This document shows positions 50,936 to 60,237 of a stretch of DNA of 64,000 nucleotides, piece by piece (positions within the stretch are counted from its first letter, which is position 1; every line of letters begins with the position of its first letter). Source of the DNA: Thiosocius sp963736445. GTDB taxonomy: Bacteria; Pseudomonadota; Gammaproteobacteria; Chromatiales; Chromatiaceae. The notes beneath the pieces were generated by a model, which saw nothing but the letters and a program-made list of their open reading frames with translations, had not been told where the DNA came from and searched no databases. The translations under genes and the position numbers were made by a program. The stretch covers positions 124,001 through 188,000 of the forward strand of contig CAVTOY010000014.1 in assembly GCA_963736445.1 (NCBI GenBank), read 5' to 3'.

Positions 50936-52381
50936 TTAGCCCACAGCGCCTTCGAGGCTGATGGCCAGTAACTTCTGTGCCTCTACCGCAAACTCCATCG
51001 GGAGTTCGTTGAATATCTCTTTACAGAATCCGTTCACGATCAGCGACACCGCATCCTCTTCCGAAAGCCCGCGGCTGCGACAGTAGAACAGCTGATCATC
51101 ACCGATCGTCGACGTCGTGGCCTCGTGCTCCACCTTGGCCGTCGGATTCTTGACCTCGATATAGGGAAAGGTGTGCGCCGCACAGCGGTCGCCGATCAAC
51201 AGGGAATCACACTGCGTATGATTGCGCGCATTCTCGGCGCGTTGCGCCATACGCACCAGGCCGCGGTAAGCCTGCTGGCCCTTACCTGCCGAGATCCCTT
51301 TCGATACGATGGTGCTGGTCGTGTTCCGGCCGACATGGATCATCTTGGTGCCGGTATCGGCCTGCTGGCGGCCCTTGGTAACGGCCACAGAGTAAAATTC
51401 ACCGACCGAGTCATCGCCGCGAAGGATGCAGCTGGGGTACTTCCAGGTGATAGCCGACCCGGTTTCGACCTGGGTCCAGGAAATCTTGGAGCGGTCGCCG
51501 CGGCAATCCCCGCGCTTGGTGACGAAATTATAGATACCGCCCTTTCCGTTCTCGTCGCCCGGGTACCAGTTCTGGACCGTGGAATACTTGATCTGCGCGT
51601 CCTGCATCGCGATCAGCTCAACCACGGCGGCATGCAGCTGATTCTCATCGCGCTGCGGCGCCGTACATCCCTCGAGATAGCTGACGTGGCTGCCCTCTTC
51701 GGCAATGATCAGCGTGCGTTCAAATTGCCCGGTATTTTGCGCATTGATGCGGAAATAAGTCGATAGTTCCATCGGGCAGCGCACGCCCTTCGGTATGTAC
51801 ACAAAAGTACCGTCTGTGAAAACGGCCGCGTTCAGCGCGGCGTAATAGTTGTCGGTGTGGGGCACCACGGTTCCGAGGTACTGCTTCAGCAAGTCGGGGT
51901 ATTCCTGCGCCGCCTCCGAGATGGAACAAAACAGAACGCCCGCATCAGACAGGTTTTTACGGAAGGTCGTCGCGACCGAAACGCTGTCGAACACCGCGTC
52001 CACGGCGACCCCGGCCAGTGCCTTTTGCTCCTCGATCGGGATCCCAAGCTTCTCGTACGTCCGCAACAGTTCGGGATCAACCTCGTCTAGGCTGTTCAGC
52101 TCGGGCTTCTTTTTAGGCGCCGCGAAGTAAGAGATCGCCTGATGATCGATCGGCGGATGGTCCACCGAGGCCCACTGCGGCGGTGTCATGGTCTGCCAAT
52201 GCCTGAAAGCTTGAAGGCGATAATCCAGCACCCATTCCGGCTCATTTTTTTTCGCCGAGATGAAGCGGATCACATCCTCGTTCAGCCCGGGCGGGATGAT
52301 CTCGGTCTCGATATCGGTGACAAACCCGTGCTCGTAGCCCTTATCTACCAGGTCGTCCATTTGTTTTGCGGTCGGGGTCAT
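50936..52381 (-). CDS. sufB: SufB Fe-S scaffold subunit
   Basis: A 481-residue SufB on which Fe-S clusters are built. KYSTVQNWYPGDENGKGGIY and EVKNPTAKVEHEATTSTIGD are family blocks, and cysteines are present in the core (RGDCRGDRSK). The ATG at 52381 is preceded by AGGTG at 6 nt. It is the first gene of a leftward operon sufB-C-D-T-A-E, possibly running into arsM. No IscR or SufR gene is adjacent. Confidence 0.97.
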   Translation of the reverse strand: MTPTAKQMDDLVDKGYEHGFVTDIETEIIPPGLNEDVIRFISAKKNEPEWVLDYRLQAFRHWQTMTPPQWASVDHPPIDHQAISYFAAPKKKPELNSLDEVDPELLRTYEKLGIPIEEQKALAGVAVDAVFDSVSVATTFRKNLSDAGVLFCSISEAAQEYPDLLKQYLGTVVPHTDNYYAALNAAVFTDGTFVYIPKGVRCPMELSTYFRINAQNTGQFERTLIIAEEGSHVSYLEGCTAPQRDENQLHAAVVELIAMQDAQIKYSTVQNWYPGDENGKGGIYNFVTKRGDCRGDRSKISWTQVETGSAITWKYPSCILRGDDSVGEFYSVAVTKGRQQADTGTKMIHVGRNTTSTIVSKGISAGKGQQAYRGLVRMAQRAENARNHTQCDSLLIGDRCAAHTFPYIEVKNPTAKVEHEATTSTIGDDQLFYCRSRGLSEEDAVSLIVNGFCKEIFNELPMEFAVEAQKLLAISLEGAVG

Positions 52382-52416
52382 TGCGCACCTATTTCCAAGT
52401 AAAATGCTCGGGTATT

Positions 52417-52445
52417 ATTTAACGACCTTGGGACGCGGATTTCAA
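52417..52445 (-). promoter_or_regulatory. Sigma-70 promoter for the suf operon
   Basis: Read leftward: TTGAAA (52440-52445), a 17-base spacer, then TTAAAT (52417-52422), about 36 nt upstream of the sufB ATG. Spacing is ideal. A CCCCA-AACG-TGGGG palindrome lies just upstream (52448-52461) and could be a regulator site; no IscR-type site was recognised. Confidence 0.55.
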
Positions 52446-52513
52446 TACCCCAAACGTGGGGTTAAGTGCTGCGAAGTCAATGCCGGCGTATGGGGCTCAA
52501 TCACGCTGCTCGA

Positions 52514-52543
52514 TTGTCAAAAACTATCGATCTCGGGTAATTT
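52514..52543 (+). promoter_or_regulatory. Possible promoter for the ABC transporter operon
   Basis: TTGTCA (52514-52519), an 18-base spacer, then TAATTT (52538-52543), rightward, about 175 nt before the ATPase start. The boxes are reasonable but not perfect. The rest of the 338-base sufB/ABC intergenic region shows no gene. Confidence 0.35.
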
Positions 52544-52719
52544 TACCGCATTCTTCGCATCCAATCCTTTCGCACACGCTATTGAGAGGGCCGGAGGCAC
52601 CCGAAAAACGCCCTCCGGCACGGGTGCGAGTCTCCGCCAAAGCAACCCAATCGCCAGGGTTTCAGCGACCGTCGACTCTGTCTTAATGCCTGCGCTTATT
52701 AACAGGATCCTTCCCAGCC

Positions 52720-53388
52720 ATGCTCTCTGTATCAGGACTCGCCAAGGGTTACCGAGCCGGGACCGGCGTCCAGCAGATCTTCGAAGGCCTCAGCTTCCGG
52801 CTGGAGACGGCCGAGGTCGTGGCGCTGCTAGGTGCCAGCGGCAGCGGTAAGACCACGCTGCTCAACCTGCTGAGCGGCATCGACCATCCGGATGCCGGCC
52901 AGGTGCAGATCGATGGAACCGATATCCACGCCCTGAAGGAACCCGATCGCACACTGCTGCGTCGCCGAGACATCGGATTCGTCTTCCAGTTCTTCAATCT
53001 GATTCCCACCCTGACTGTCGGTGAAAACGTTGCACTGCCGATGGAGCTGACCGGCTGTGCGCCGGCGCAGATTCAGTCGCGCGTAGCTCAGCTGCTGGCG
53101 GATGTGGGTCTGGCGCACACCGCAGACCGCTATCCTGAGACCCTGTCCGGCGGTGAACAGCAGCGCACGGCCGTGGCACGCGCGCTGTCACATCGCCCCA
53201 AGGTCCTGCTGGCGGACGAGCCAACCGGCAATCTAGATGAGGACAGCGGGCAGGCGGTGGTCTCGCTGCTGACCGCGCTGGCGCGCGATCAGCGGACGAC
53301 GATGTTGATCGTCACGCACAGCAGCACGGTGGCCGCCGCGGCTGATCGCGTCCTGAGGCTGCAGCACGGCCAGCTGAGGGACGCGTGA
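52720..53388 (+). CDS. ABC transporter ATPase (LolD/MacB-like)
   Basis: A 222-residue ATPase of the LolD/MacB/YbbA class. Walker A is GASGSGKTT near 38, the family-specific Q-loop region is GFVFQFFNLIPTLTVGENV, the signature is LSGGEQQRTAVARAL, and Walker B is VLLADEPTGNLD. It should work with the permease encoded next, whose GTG overlaps its TGA. Such transporters extract lipids, lipoproteins or peptides from the inner membrane rather than import. Confidence 0.93.
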   Translation: MLSVSGLAKGYRAGTGVQQIFEGLSFRLETAEVVALLGASGSGKTTLLNLLSGIDHPDAGQVQIDGTDIHALKEPDRTLLRRRDIGFVFQFFNLIPTLTVGENVALPMELTGCAPAQIQSRVAQLLADVGLAHTADRYPETLSGGEQQRTAVARALSHRPKVLLADEPTGNLDEDSGQAVVSLLTALARDQRTTMLIVTHSSTVAAAADRVLRLQHGQLRDA

Positions 53389-55898
53389 TCGACCCCGGGC
53401 TGCCGCGACTGCTGCTGCGTGCGGGACTGACCTACCAACTGCGCCACCGCTGGCAGGCCTTGCTCGCATTGATCGGGATCGCAATGGGGGTCGCCGTAGT
53501 GCTCGCGGTGGATCTCGCCAACCATGCCGCCAAGGCATCCTTCGCGCTGTCTTCGGCACAGCTGCGCGGGGCCGCGACGCACCGTGTGATCGGCAACACC
53601 GGCGAGGTGCCGCAGGCCCTCTATGCACAGCTGGCCACGACGCCCGGCCACCCGCCGATGGCCCCAGTGATCGTTACACGCGTGCGGGTCGAGGATCGGC
53701 CAGGCCGTCTTCGGCTGATCGGGCTGGATCTGTTCGCCGAGGGCGCCTTTCGCAGCGGCCTGCCCGATGCGATTCGCGGCCAGAGATCGCTCGGAGAGTG
53801 GCTTTCGCGCGCCGATGCAGTGGCATTGAGCAGCGCCGCGGCCACCGCCCTCGCGGTCGACCTGGAGGACCGCCTGAGCTTGCGCCACCAGGGGAAGTTA
53901 CACGGCCTGCAGGTGTTTGCGATCGATTCGGACACCAGCATCGGCAGCCGCGACCTGCTGGTGGTGGATATCGCCACCGCGCAGGTCATCGCCGGGATGC
54001 CGGACAGCCTTTCCTATATAGACCTGGTGTTGAACGACGCCGGCCTGACCTGGCTGAGCGGGCGCCTGCCGGCGTCGGTCAGACTCGTCGATGTCGATAC
54101 CCAGACCGAGGGAGTCGTCGGGCTGTCGGCGGCGTTCGAATTGAATCTGACCGCCATGAGCCTCCTCGCGCTGCTGGTCGGGGTGTTCCTGATCTTCAAC
54201 GCGATGAGTTTTTCGATTGTGCAACGGCGTAACCTTTTCGGGCGGCTACGTGCGATGGGTGTCCACAGCCGGGAGATCTCGCGCCTGATTCTTGCCGAAG
54301 CGGTCGTCCTCGGCATCATCGGGACCGTGATCGGCTGCGTGCTGGGAGTCTGGCTGGGCGAGGGACTGACACGCATCGTCGCCGCGACGGTCAGCGAGCT
54401 GTACTACGAGGTCAGTGCCGAGGCGATGCAGGTCGGCTGGCTGTCGCTGGCCAAGGCGGTCGCTCTGGGCCTCGCCGGGACGATCGCGGCGTCTTGGCTG
54501 CCGGCCCGGCAGGCCGCGCGCACGCCGCCGCTGACCACGCTGTCGCGGGCCGCACTGGAGCGCTCGACGCGCCGCCAACTGCCGCGGCTGGCGGGTGCCG
54601 GCGCATTGCTGGTGATGCTTGGGTTCCTGGTTGCCTTTGTGCTGCCCGGTGGCGTCGTTACCGGGTTCGCGGGCCTGTTCATCCTGCTGCTCGGCGCCGC
54701 GCTGATTACGCCGTTGGGCCTGCCGCTATTGCACTGGCTGCTGATTCGACTGCCGCTGGGTGGCGTCTGGCGCATGGCAACGCGCGACCTCGACCGGCAC
54801 CTCTCGCGCCTCGGCACCGCCGCCGCCGCGCTGATGGTGGCCTTGTCCGCCAGCGTCGGTGTCGCGGTCATGGTCGAGAGCATGCGCACCTCGGTCAGCG
54901 ACTGGCTGCAGGACCTGCTCACGGCCGATCTGTATATCGCCGCGGACGCCTTCGAGGACGGCGCGACCCTGCCGGACGCGGTGGTCCGCGAAGCCCCGCT
55001 GCTCGCGCAGGTATCGGCTTACAGCGCGTATCGCGACCGCAGGCTGCAGGTTGGCGATCGGCGCGTCCGACTGGTCGCGACGCAGCTTGCCGAGCCGTCA
55101 CGCCGCGGCTTCGACTTCGTGGCCAGGACAGCCGCCGACCCGTGGACGGGGTTCGATGCGGGCGAGGTCCTGATATCCGAACCCCTGGCGCATCGGCTGC
55201 ATCTGCGACCCGGTGACCCGTTGGTGCTGCCGACACCGCTCGGGGATGTACCATTCACGATCGCTGCCGTTTTCCGCGACTTTGCCAGCGAACATGGCCG
55301 CGTGTTCCTCGAACTGGCGCACTACCGCCGACATTGGTCCGACCTGCAGGTCAACACCATCGCCCTGTTTTCATCGACCGGCGACGCAAGCGCCCTCCAA
55401 GAGGCCGCCAGTGCGCGTTTCAGCGATGATTTCGAACTGTCCTTCACCGCCGCGCGCGAGATCTATCGCGAGTCGATGGCCGTTTTTGATCGCACCTTCC
55501 GTATCACCGAGGTACTGCGGCTGCTGTCTGTCGCTGTCGCATTCGTCGGCATCCTCAGCGCACTGATGGCGGTGCAGCTCGAACGACGCAAGGAGTTTGC
55601 CGTGCTGCGGGCACTGGGGTTGACGCGCGGCCAGGTAAGCCTGCTAATCATGATCGAATCGGCGGTCCTTGGGCTGCTCGCGGCCCTGCTCGCCATACCA
55701 GCCGGACTCGCGATGGCCTGGGTGTTGACCGATGCCATTCAGTTCCGCGCCTTCGGCTGGACCATGCCGTTCCTGATGAACGCCACCCCGCTGGGCTGGA
55801 CACTGCTGCTGGGGGTGGCAGCGGCGCTCCTCGCGGGCCTCTATCCCGCGTGGCAGGCAAGTCGCCATGACCCGGCGCCGCAGCTGCGCGAGGACTAA
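53385..55898 (+). CDS. FtsX-like ABC permease (YbbP/AttF-type)
   Basis: An 837-residue permease with two FtsX/MacB units. There is an N-terminal helix, a large periplasmic domain (about 45-240), helices at about 255-390, a short helical linker pair (about 410-450), a second periplasmic domain (about 490-690), and final helices (about 705-830). The ending LYPAWQASRHDPAPQLRED is typical. It is fused in one chain, as in YbbP. GTG start coupled to the ATPase. The TAA stop is the first codon of a palindromic repeat arm. Confidence 0.9.
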   Translation: MIDPGLPRLLLRAGLTYQLRHRWQALLALIGIAMGVAVVLAVDLANHAAKASFALSSAQLRGAATHRVIGNTGEVPQALYAQLATTPGHPPMAPVIVTRVRVEDRPGRLRLIGLDLFAEGAFRSGLPDAIRGQRSLGEWLSRADAVALSSAAATALAVDLEDRLSLRHQGKLHGLQVFAIDSDTSIGSRDLLVVDIATAQVIAGMPDSLSYIDLVLNDAGLTWLSGRLPASVRLVDVDTQTEGVVGLSAAFELNLTAMSLLALLVGVFLIFNAMSFSIVQRRNLFGRLRAMGVHSREISRLILAEAVVLGIIGTVIGCVLGVWLGEGLTRIVAATVSELYYEVSAEAMQVGWLSLAKAVALGLAGTIAASWLPARQAARTPPLTTLSRAALERSTRRQLPRLAGAGALLVMLGFLVAFVLPGGVVTGFAGLFILLLGAALITPLGLPLLHWLLIRLPLGGVWRMATRDLDRHLSRLGTAAAALMVALSASVGVAVMVESMRTSVSDWLQDLLTADLYIAADAFEDGATLPDAVVREAPLLAQVSAYSAYRDRRLQVGDRRVRLVATQLAEPSRRGFDFVARTAADPWTGFDAGEVLISEPLAHRLHLRPGDPLVLPTPLGDVPFTIAAVFRDFASEHGRVFLELAHYRRHWSDLQVNTIALFSSTGDASALQEAASARFSDDFELSFTAAREIYRESMAVFDRTFRITEVLRLLSVAVAFVGILSALMAVQLERRKEFAVLRALGLTRGQVSLLIMIESAVLGLLAALLAIPAGLAMAWVLTDAIQFRAFGWTMPFLMNATPLGWTLLLGVAAALLAGLYPAWQASRHDPAPQLRED

Positions 55899-55913
55899 CC
55901 TGGAAATCTTGAG
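55896..55913. repeat. Single arm of the palindromic repeat family (copy 6)
   Basis: TAACCTGGAAATCTTGAG. Its TAA is the stop codon of the permease, and its GGAA is placed where a ribosome site for the following lipoprotein gene would be. The distal half of the arm has diverged. Confidence 0.45.
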
Positions 55914-55914
55914 C

Positions 55915-57036
55915 ATGCGTCACCTCGCCGCGCTGATCTTGGTCGTCCCGCTGCTGGCCTGTACGCCGTCCGACCCTGTCGACGACGACGTCGCCGCAAC
56001 CATCAGCGTCGAACAACGCATGGGATCCACGCCGGACCCCGGCTTCGCACGCGCGCTCGAGCCGCGCACCTTCTCGTTTCCAACGGATCACAGCGCGCAT
56101 CCTGAGTTTGCGACCGAGTGGTGGTACTTTACCGGGAATCTCAGTACCGCCGACGACGAACGCTTTGGCTATCAGCTGACCTTGTTTCGTGTCGGCCTGA
56201 AACCCGGCGAGCCCGTCGAGGATTCACGCTGGCGCAGCCATCAGCTGTATATGGGTCACTTGGCGATCAGTGATATCGCGCAAGGGCGCCATCACAGTAG
56301 CGAACGCTTCAGTCGGGCGGCCGCGGGGCTGGCCGGCGCCACCCGCGAGCCCCTGCGCATCTGGCTGGGGCCCTGGTCGATCGAGGGCAGCGGCACGGGG
56401 CTGTTCCCGCTGCACCTGCGGGCGGAGACATCGGAAATGGCGATCGACCTGCAGCTTCAGGCGGGCGACAGGCCGATGGTGCTGCAGGGTGACCGCGGGC
56501 TATCCCAGAAAGGCGCTGCACCCGGCAATGCGTCGTATTACTACTCCTACACCAGACTGCCGACCCGCGGAGAGATCCGGCTGGATGACCGGCGGCTGAC
56601 CGTCGTCGGCAACTCCTGGTTCGACCGTGAATGGTCGAGTTCGGCGCTGGCCGAAGATCAGGCCGGCTGGGACTGGTTCGCGCTGCAGCTGGATGACGAC
56701 CGCGACCTGATGTTCTATCGCATGCGTGACAAACAGGGGCAACCGCAACGCTTCAGCAAGGGGGTACTGGTAGAGGCCGACGGCACGGTGCTCCCACTGT
56801 CGCTGGACGATGTGGCGCTGACGACACTGGGCGAATGGCGCAGCGATGACGGTGTCGCCTATCCCACCCGGTGGCGGCTGCAGATTCCCGCGCAGGATAT
56901 GGATCTGCGCGTCGAGGCGGCCTTTGACGATCAGGAGATGCGTCACACGGTGCGCTATTGGGAAGGCGCCGTGGTCGTATCCGGCAGCCACAGTGGCGTT
57001 GGTTACCTGGAGCTCAGCGGCTACGCACGCCAGTAG
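55915..57036 (+). CDS. AttH-like lipoprotein (lipocalin/CrtC-like hydrolase family)
   Basis: A 373-residue exported lipoprotein of the COG5621/AttH family. The start is ATG 55915, with a lipobox VPLLAC and Cys16 the lipidated residue. ATEWWYFTGNLSTADDERFGYQLTLFR is the hallmark of the CrtC/AttH lipocalin-like fold, and VVGNSWFDREWSS marks the second domain. Genes of this family follow ATPase and permease genes as an AttEFGH-type transporter, as here. The catalytic role is unproven; it may bind or process the transported lipid. Confidence 0.88.
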   Translation: MRHLAALILVVPLLACTPSDPVDDDVAATISVEQRMGSTPDPGFARALEPRTFSFPTDHSAHPEFATEWWYFTGNLSTADDERFGYQLTLFRVGLKPGEPVEDSRWRSHQLYMGHLAISDIAQGRHHSSERFSRAAAGLAGATREPLRIWLGPWSIEGSGTGLFPLHLRAETSEMAIDLQLQAGDRPMVLQGDRGLSQKGAAPGNASYYYSYTRLPTRGEIRLDDRRLTVVGNSWFDREWSSSALAEDQAGWDWFALQLDDDRDLMFYRMRDKQGQPQRFSKGVLVEADGTVLPLSLDDVALTTLGEWRSDDGVAYPTRWRLQIPAQDMDLRVEAAFDDQEMRHTVRYWEGAVVVSGSHSGVGYLELSGYARQ

Positions 57037-57082
57037 TACGATAGCGATACGTATCGCAACGAAACAAAGGGCATCTGGTGCA

Positions 57083-58645
57083 TTAAGGCTTGTGCCAAAC
57101 GCGCCCCAGCCGCCGTATCAGCGCTTCGGCCGAGATCGGCTGCTCCGGCCCTACGGTGATCGCGCAGCGACGCTCATCGGCGGTGAGCGGTTCGCGTGTC
57201 CGCAGCTGCGCTTCTAGCACCTCGAGATCCGCATCGGATACATTGTCCGCCTGCCGCCGACGGGCGAGGATCCGCTCGCGCAAGATCTCGACCGGTGCGT
57301 CGCAATCGAGGATCACGAACGGCACCTGCAGGGCGTCTGCCAGCGCGTGCAGACGCGCGCGCTGCTCGTGGCGTAGAAAGGTCGCGTCGACGATCGCGAC
57401 CATACCCGCCTGCACCACATCCGCGGCGAACTCAGCGAGGCGTGCGTAAGTTCGCTGTGTCAGTTCGGACGAGTAGGCCCCCTTTGTCGTGGCGTCCACA
57501 TGCGCATCGAGCCCGAGCAGGCGCTTGCGCTCGACGTCCGAGCGCAGGCGCACAGCCGGCAGGCGCTCGGGCAAATGGCGGACAGCATGGCTCTTGCCGC
57601 TACCCGACGCCCCATGAGTTATGACCACCGCCCCGTGTGCCGCTTGGGTCAAGCGGTCAGCCAAGGCCAGATAGGCATTAAACTCGCCCTCTACCTCATG
57701 GCGTTGTGCACCCGTCAGTTCCTGCGTTGCGCGGATGGCCGCGATCTTGGTGCGCACCAGCGCACGATAGACCTCGTAGAACCGCAGCAACGGCAGACCC
57801 GAATAATCTCCAGACGCCTGCAAGTAATGATCGAGCAGGCAATAGGCGAGCGGCGGCCGCCGGTGATGCAGGTCCATGCTGAGGAAGGCGACGTCGTTGA
57901 TGGTGTCTATCCAGCGCAGGCCGGGATTGAACTCGATCGCATCGAATACCACTGGCTCGCCGGCGATCAGCGCCACATTGCCGAGGTGCAGATCGCCGTG
58001 GCACTCGCGGATATGCCCCCCGGCCTTGCGTTCGTCGAGCAGGCCCGCGAGGCGATCGCGTTGCTCCATACTCCAGGCGGCGATGCGTTCCAGCCCTGCC
58101 GACTCTGCCGGCAGGCTGGCGCGGATCTGGACAAAGTTTTGCTGCATCGGTGCAAACACCGCTGCGGCGGCTCCAAACGGCTCGCCTGTCGGACTTACCG
58201 CAGCCCGGGCATGAAAATCGGCTATCCGCAGCGCCAGGCGCTCGATGAGTCGTGGCGACAGTCGCTCGGTCAGATTGGAAAGAATGGCGTCGGGATCAAA
58301 ACGCCGCATGCGCACTGCCCAGTCGATCACGGCGCCGGCACCATCGATGTCCGGCGCCTCGACCGAACCGGTGATCGCGCATACCGCCTGATAGATCTCG
58401 GGTGCCAGCCGGCGATTGAGTCGCAGCTCTTCCACGCAGGCCGCGCGCCGCGAGGCGAGGCTCAGAAAATCAAGAAATCCCAGATCCAGGGGCTTCTTTA
58501 GCTTGTAGGCGACATCCCCGGCGAGGAGCACCGTCGAGATATGGGTATCGATTCGGCGGCGATTCCCGCCGCCGGCCGGCCAGCGCCTTTCGTCCATCAA
58601 GGATTGCACCAGCGCCTCGTGCTGCTCCAGGGAGTCGATGCTCAC
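57083..58645 (-). CDS. Fused APH-like kinase and P-loop ATPase domain protein
   Basis: A 520-residue two-domain protein. Residues about 1-320 are aminoglycoside phosphotransferase-like (AYKLKKPLDLGFLDF, ECHGDLHLGNVAL with the catalytic Asp, FDAIEFNPGLRWID). Residues about 335-520 are an AAA_33-type kinase with P-loop GASGSGKSHA. GTG 58645 is favoured by GAGGAA 7 nt upstream. The substrate is unknown; resistance to antibiotics is not implied by the name. Confidence 0.88.
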   Translation of the reverse strand: MSIDSLEQHEALVQSLMDERRWPAGGGNRRRIDTHISTVLLAGDVAYKLKKPLDLGFLDFLSLASRRAACVEELRLNRRLAPEIYQAVCAITGSVEAPDIDGAGAVIDWAVRMRRFDPDAILSNLTERLSPRLIERLALRIADFHARAAVSPTGEPFGAAAAVFAPMQQNFVQIRASLPAESAGLERIAAWSMEQRDRLAGLLDERKAGGHIRECHGDLHLGNVALIAGEPVVFDAIEFNPGLRWIDTINDVAFLSMDLHHRRPPLAYCLLDHYLQASGDYSGLPLLRFYEVYRALVRTKIAAIRATQELTGAQRHEVEGEFNAYLALADRLTQAAHGAVVITHGASGSGKSHAVRHLPERLPAVRLRSDVERKRLLGLDAHVDATTKGAYSSELTQRTYARLAEFAADVVQAGMVAIVDATFLRHEQRARLHALADALQVPFVILDCDAPVEILRERILARRRQADNVSDADLEVLEAQLRTREPLTADERRCAITVGPEQPISAEALIRRLGRVWHKP

Positions 58646-58844
58646 GGCTGAGTTCCTCGTTGATCGGCTGGGCAGTGGCGACCCGTATCGCCTGACAGCA
58701 CGCGATTCTTGCACAGGCCCCTCCGTTGCGTACCATGCGCTGCACCCACGGCGTATACCCCACGCCAGAAGGCGCTGTCACACCATTGTCAAACAACAGA
58801 CCAGGTGCATACACTTGCGTTTCGCAGATGGGGAGTTCGTCGAC

Positions 58845-59567
58845 ATGATGCAGATAGCCAGTGAAGGCAGTTTGCCAAGCTCATCGGATTTCGAACAAAT
58901 CAGCAACCTACTGCCGCTGGCGCAGGCGCGCCTGCTGGAACTCGGCTGCGGTGCGGCCTTTACCACGCGACGCCTGGCAGAGCGCTTCCCTGCCAGCGAG
59001 ATCGTCGCCATGGAGGTCGATCGCGTTCAGCATGAAAAAAACCGGCTGATTCCGGATCTGCCGAATGTCCAGTTCCAGTTCGGCGGGGCCCAATCCATAG
59101 ACCAGGCGGATGCATCCATGGATGCCGTCATTATGCTGAAATCACTGCACCACGTGCCGATCGCCGAAATGGATCGGGCATTCGCGGAGATCGTCCGCGT
59201 CCTGCGCCCTGGCGGCCTCCTCTACATCTCCGAGCCGGTGTATGCTGGTGAGTTCAACGAGATACTGCGACTGTTCAATGACGAAAGAGCCGTGCGACAA
59301 GCGGCTTTCGATGCGACCGTGAGGGCCGTCGACGACGGTAAGCTGCTGCTCGAGCGTGAAATCCATTTTTTGAGCCTCAGTCGTTTCGAGGGATTCGCGG
59401 AGTTTGAGAGTCGCGTCCTGGGTGCCACACATTCGACGTTCGAGGTCGATGCAACCTTATTTGACGAGGTCAAGGCGCGCTTCCTGCCTTATATCAACGA
59501 TGACGGGATCGCGGAGTTTTATAACCCGACGCGCGTCGACCTGTTGCGGAAGCCGTCGCCCGCCTGA
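58845..59567 (+). CDS. Class I SAM-dependent methyltransferase
   Basis: A 240-residue methyltransferase. SAM motifs are ARLLELGCGAAFTTRRLAE near residue 30 and VLRPGGLLYISEPVY near 122. The start is ATG 58845 with GGGGAG 9 nt upstream. The substrate is not recognisable. It is divergent from the kinase gene, whose open frame overlaps only if longer starts are used. Confidence 0.82.
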   Translation: MMQIASEGSLPSSSDFEQISNLLPLAQARLLELGCGAAFTTRRLAERFPASEIVAMEVDRVQHEKNRLIPDLPNVQFQFGGAQSIDQADASMDAVIMLKSLHHVPIAEMDRAFAEIVRVLRPGGLLYISEPVYAGEFNEILRLFNDERAVRQAAFDATVRAVDDGKLLLEREIHFLSLSRFEGFAEFESRVLGATHSTFEVDATLFDEVKARFLPYINDDGIAEFYNPTRVDLLRKPSPA

Positions 59568-59672
59568 TGTTGCTCAGCGGGACTGCAATTCCCACACCGC
59601 CAAAGCGCGTAGGCTTGACCTGGTTTATCGTGCTAGCGTGACGACGCCAGTAATCCAACCGATGAGAGGAAC

Positions 59673-60182
59673 GTGCTCAGTCTGATCCTGTTTCGCCATG
59701 GCAAGTCCGATTGGGACAAGCCGGTGGCCTCGGACCACGAACGGCCACTCGCTGACCGCGGCCGTGACGCGGCGCGTTGCATGGGTCGAATGCTTGGCCA
59801 AACCAAGCAGATTCCAAATCTCGCTATCACCTCGTCAGCGTTGCGAGCACGCGACACCCTGCAATTGGCTGCGCGTGCCGGGCGCTGGGGCTGTCCACTG
59901 CGTATAGATAGTGCAATGTATGAGAACTCGCCGAGCGGCATTCTCAACTGGGTTAGGGAGTTAGACACAGACCCGGAATGCCTATTGTTGACGGGACATG
60001 AACCGACCTGGTCCGGCCTCGCCGGCCGGCTGATCGGCAAGGCGGTCATCAAGGTGCCGACCGGCAGCATGCTGCGTATCGATTTCGAGGTCGACCGCTG
60101 GCAACAAATCGATGTCGGCGGCGGGGAACTGCGCTGGTTGCTGCCCCCCAGAGTCGTCGCAAAGATCAAGGGCGGCAAGTAG
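59673..60182 (+). CDS. SixA-like histidine phosphatase
   Basis: A 169-residue phosphatase of the histidine acid phosphatase/phosphoglycerate mutase superfamily. The start MLSLILFRHGKSDWD carries the RHG phosphohistidine site (His9), ITSSALRARDT is the second motif, and LLLTGHEPTWSGL the C-terminal catalytic His. E. coli SixA dephosphorylates the phosphotransferase protein NPr. GTG start preceded closely by AGAGGA. It converges with ydbL. Confidence 0.88.
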   Translation: MLSLILFRHGKSDWDKPVASDHERPLADRGRDAARCMGRMLGQTKQIPNLAITSSALRARDTLQLAARAGRWGCPLRIDSAMYENSPSGILNWVRELDTDPECLLLTGHEPTWSGLAGRLIGKAVIKVPTGSMLRIDFEVDRWQQIDVGGGELRWLLPPRVVAKIKGGK

Positions 60183-60237
60183 GCCTCGCAGCGCAAGAAA
60201 TCCCTGTCACTGCGCTGCCGGTGAGATTCGCAGGCTA
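60180..60237. repeat. Palindromic repeat between convergent genes (copy 7)
   Basis: The right arm GGTGAGATTCGCAGGCTAA (60219-60237), read leftward, supplies the TAG stop of ydbL. A degenerate left arm beginning TAGGCCTCGCAG includes the sixA-like stop. The two convergent genes therefore both end within the element. Confidence 0.5.

Noticed and set aside
52448..52461. CCCCAAACGTGGGG palindrome near the suf promoter as an IscR/SufR site
   Set aside because: It does not match the known IscR type 1 or type 2 patterns; kept only as a note under the promoter.
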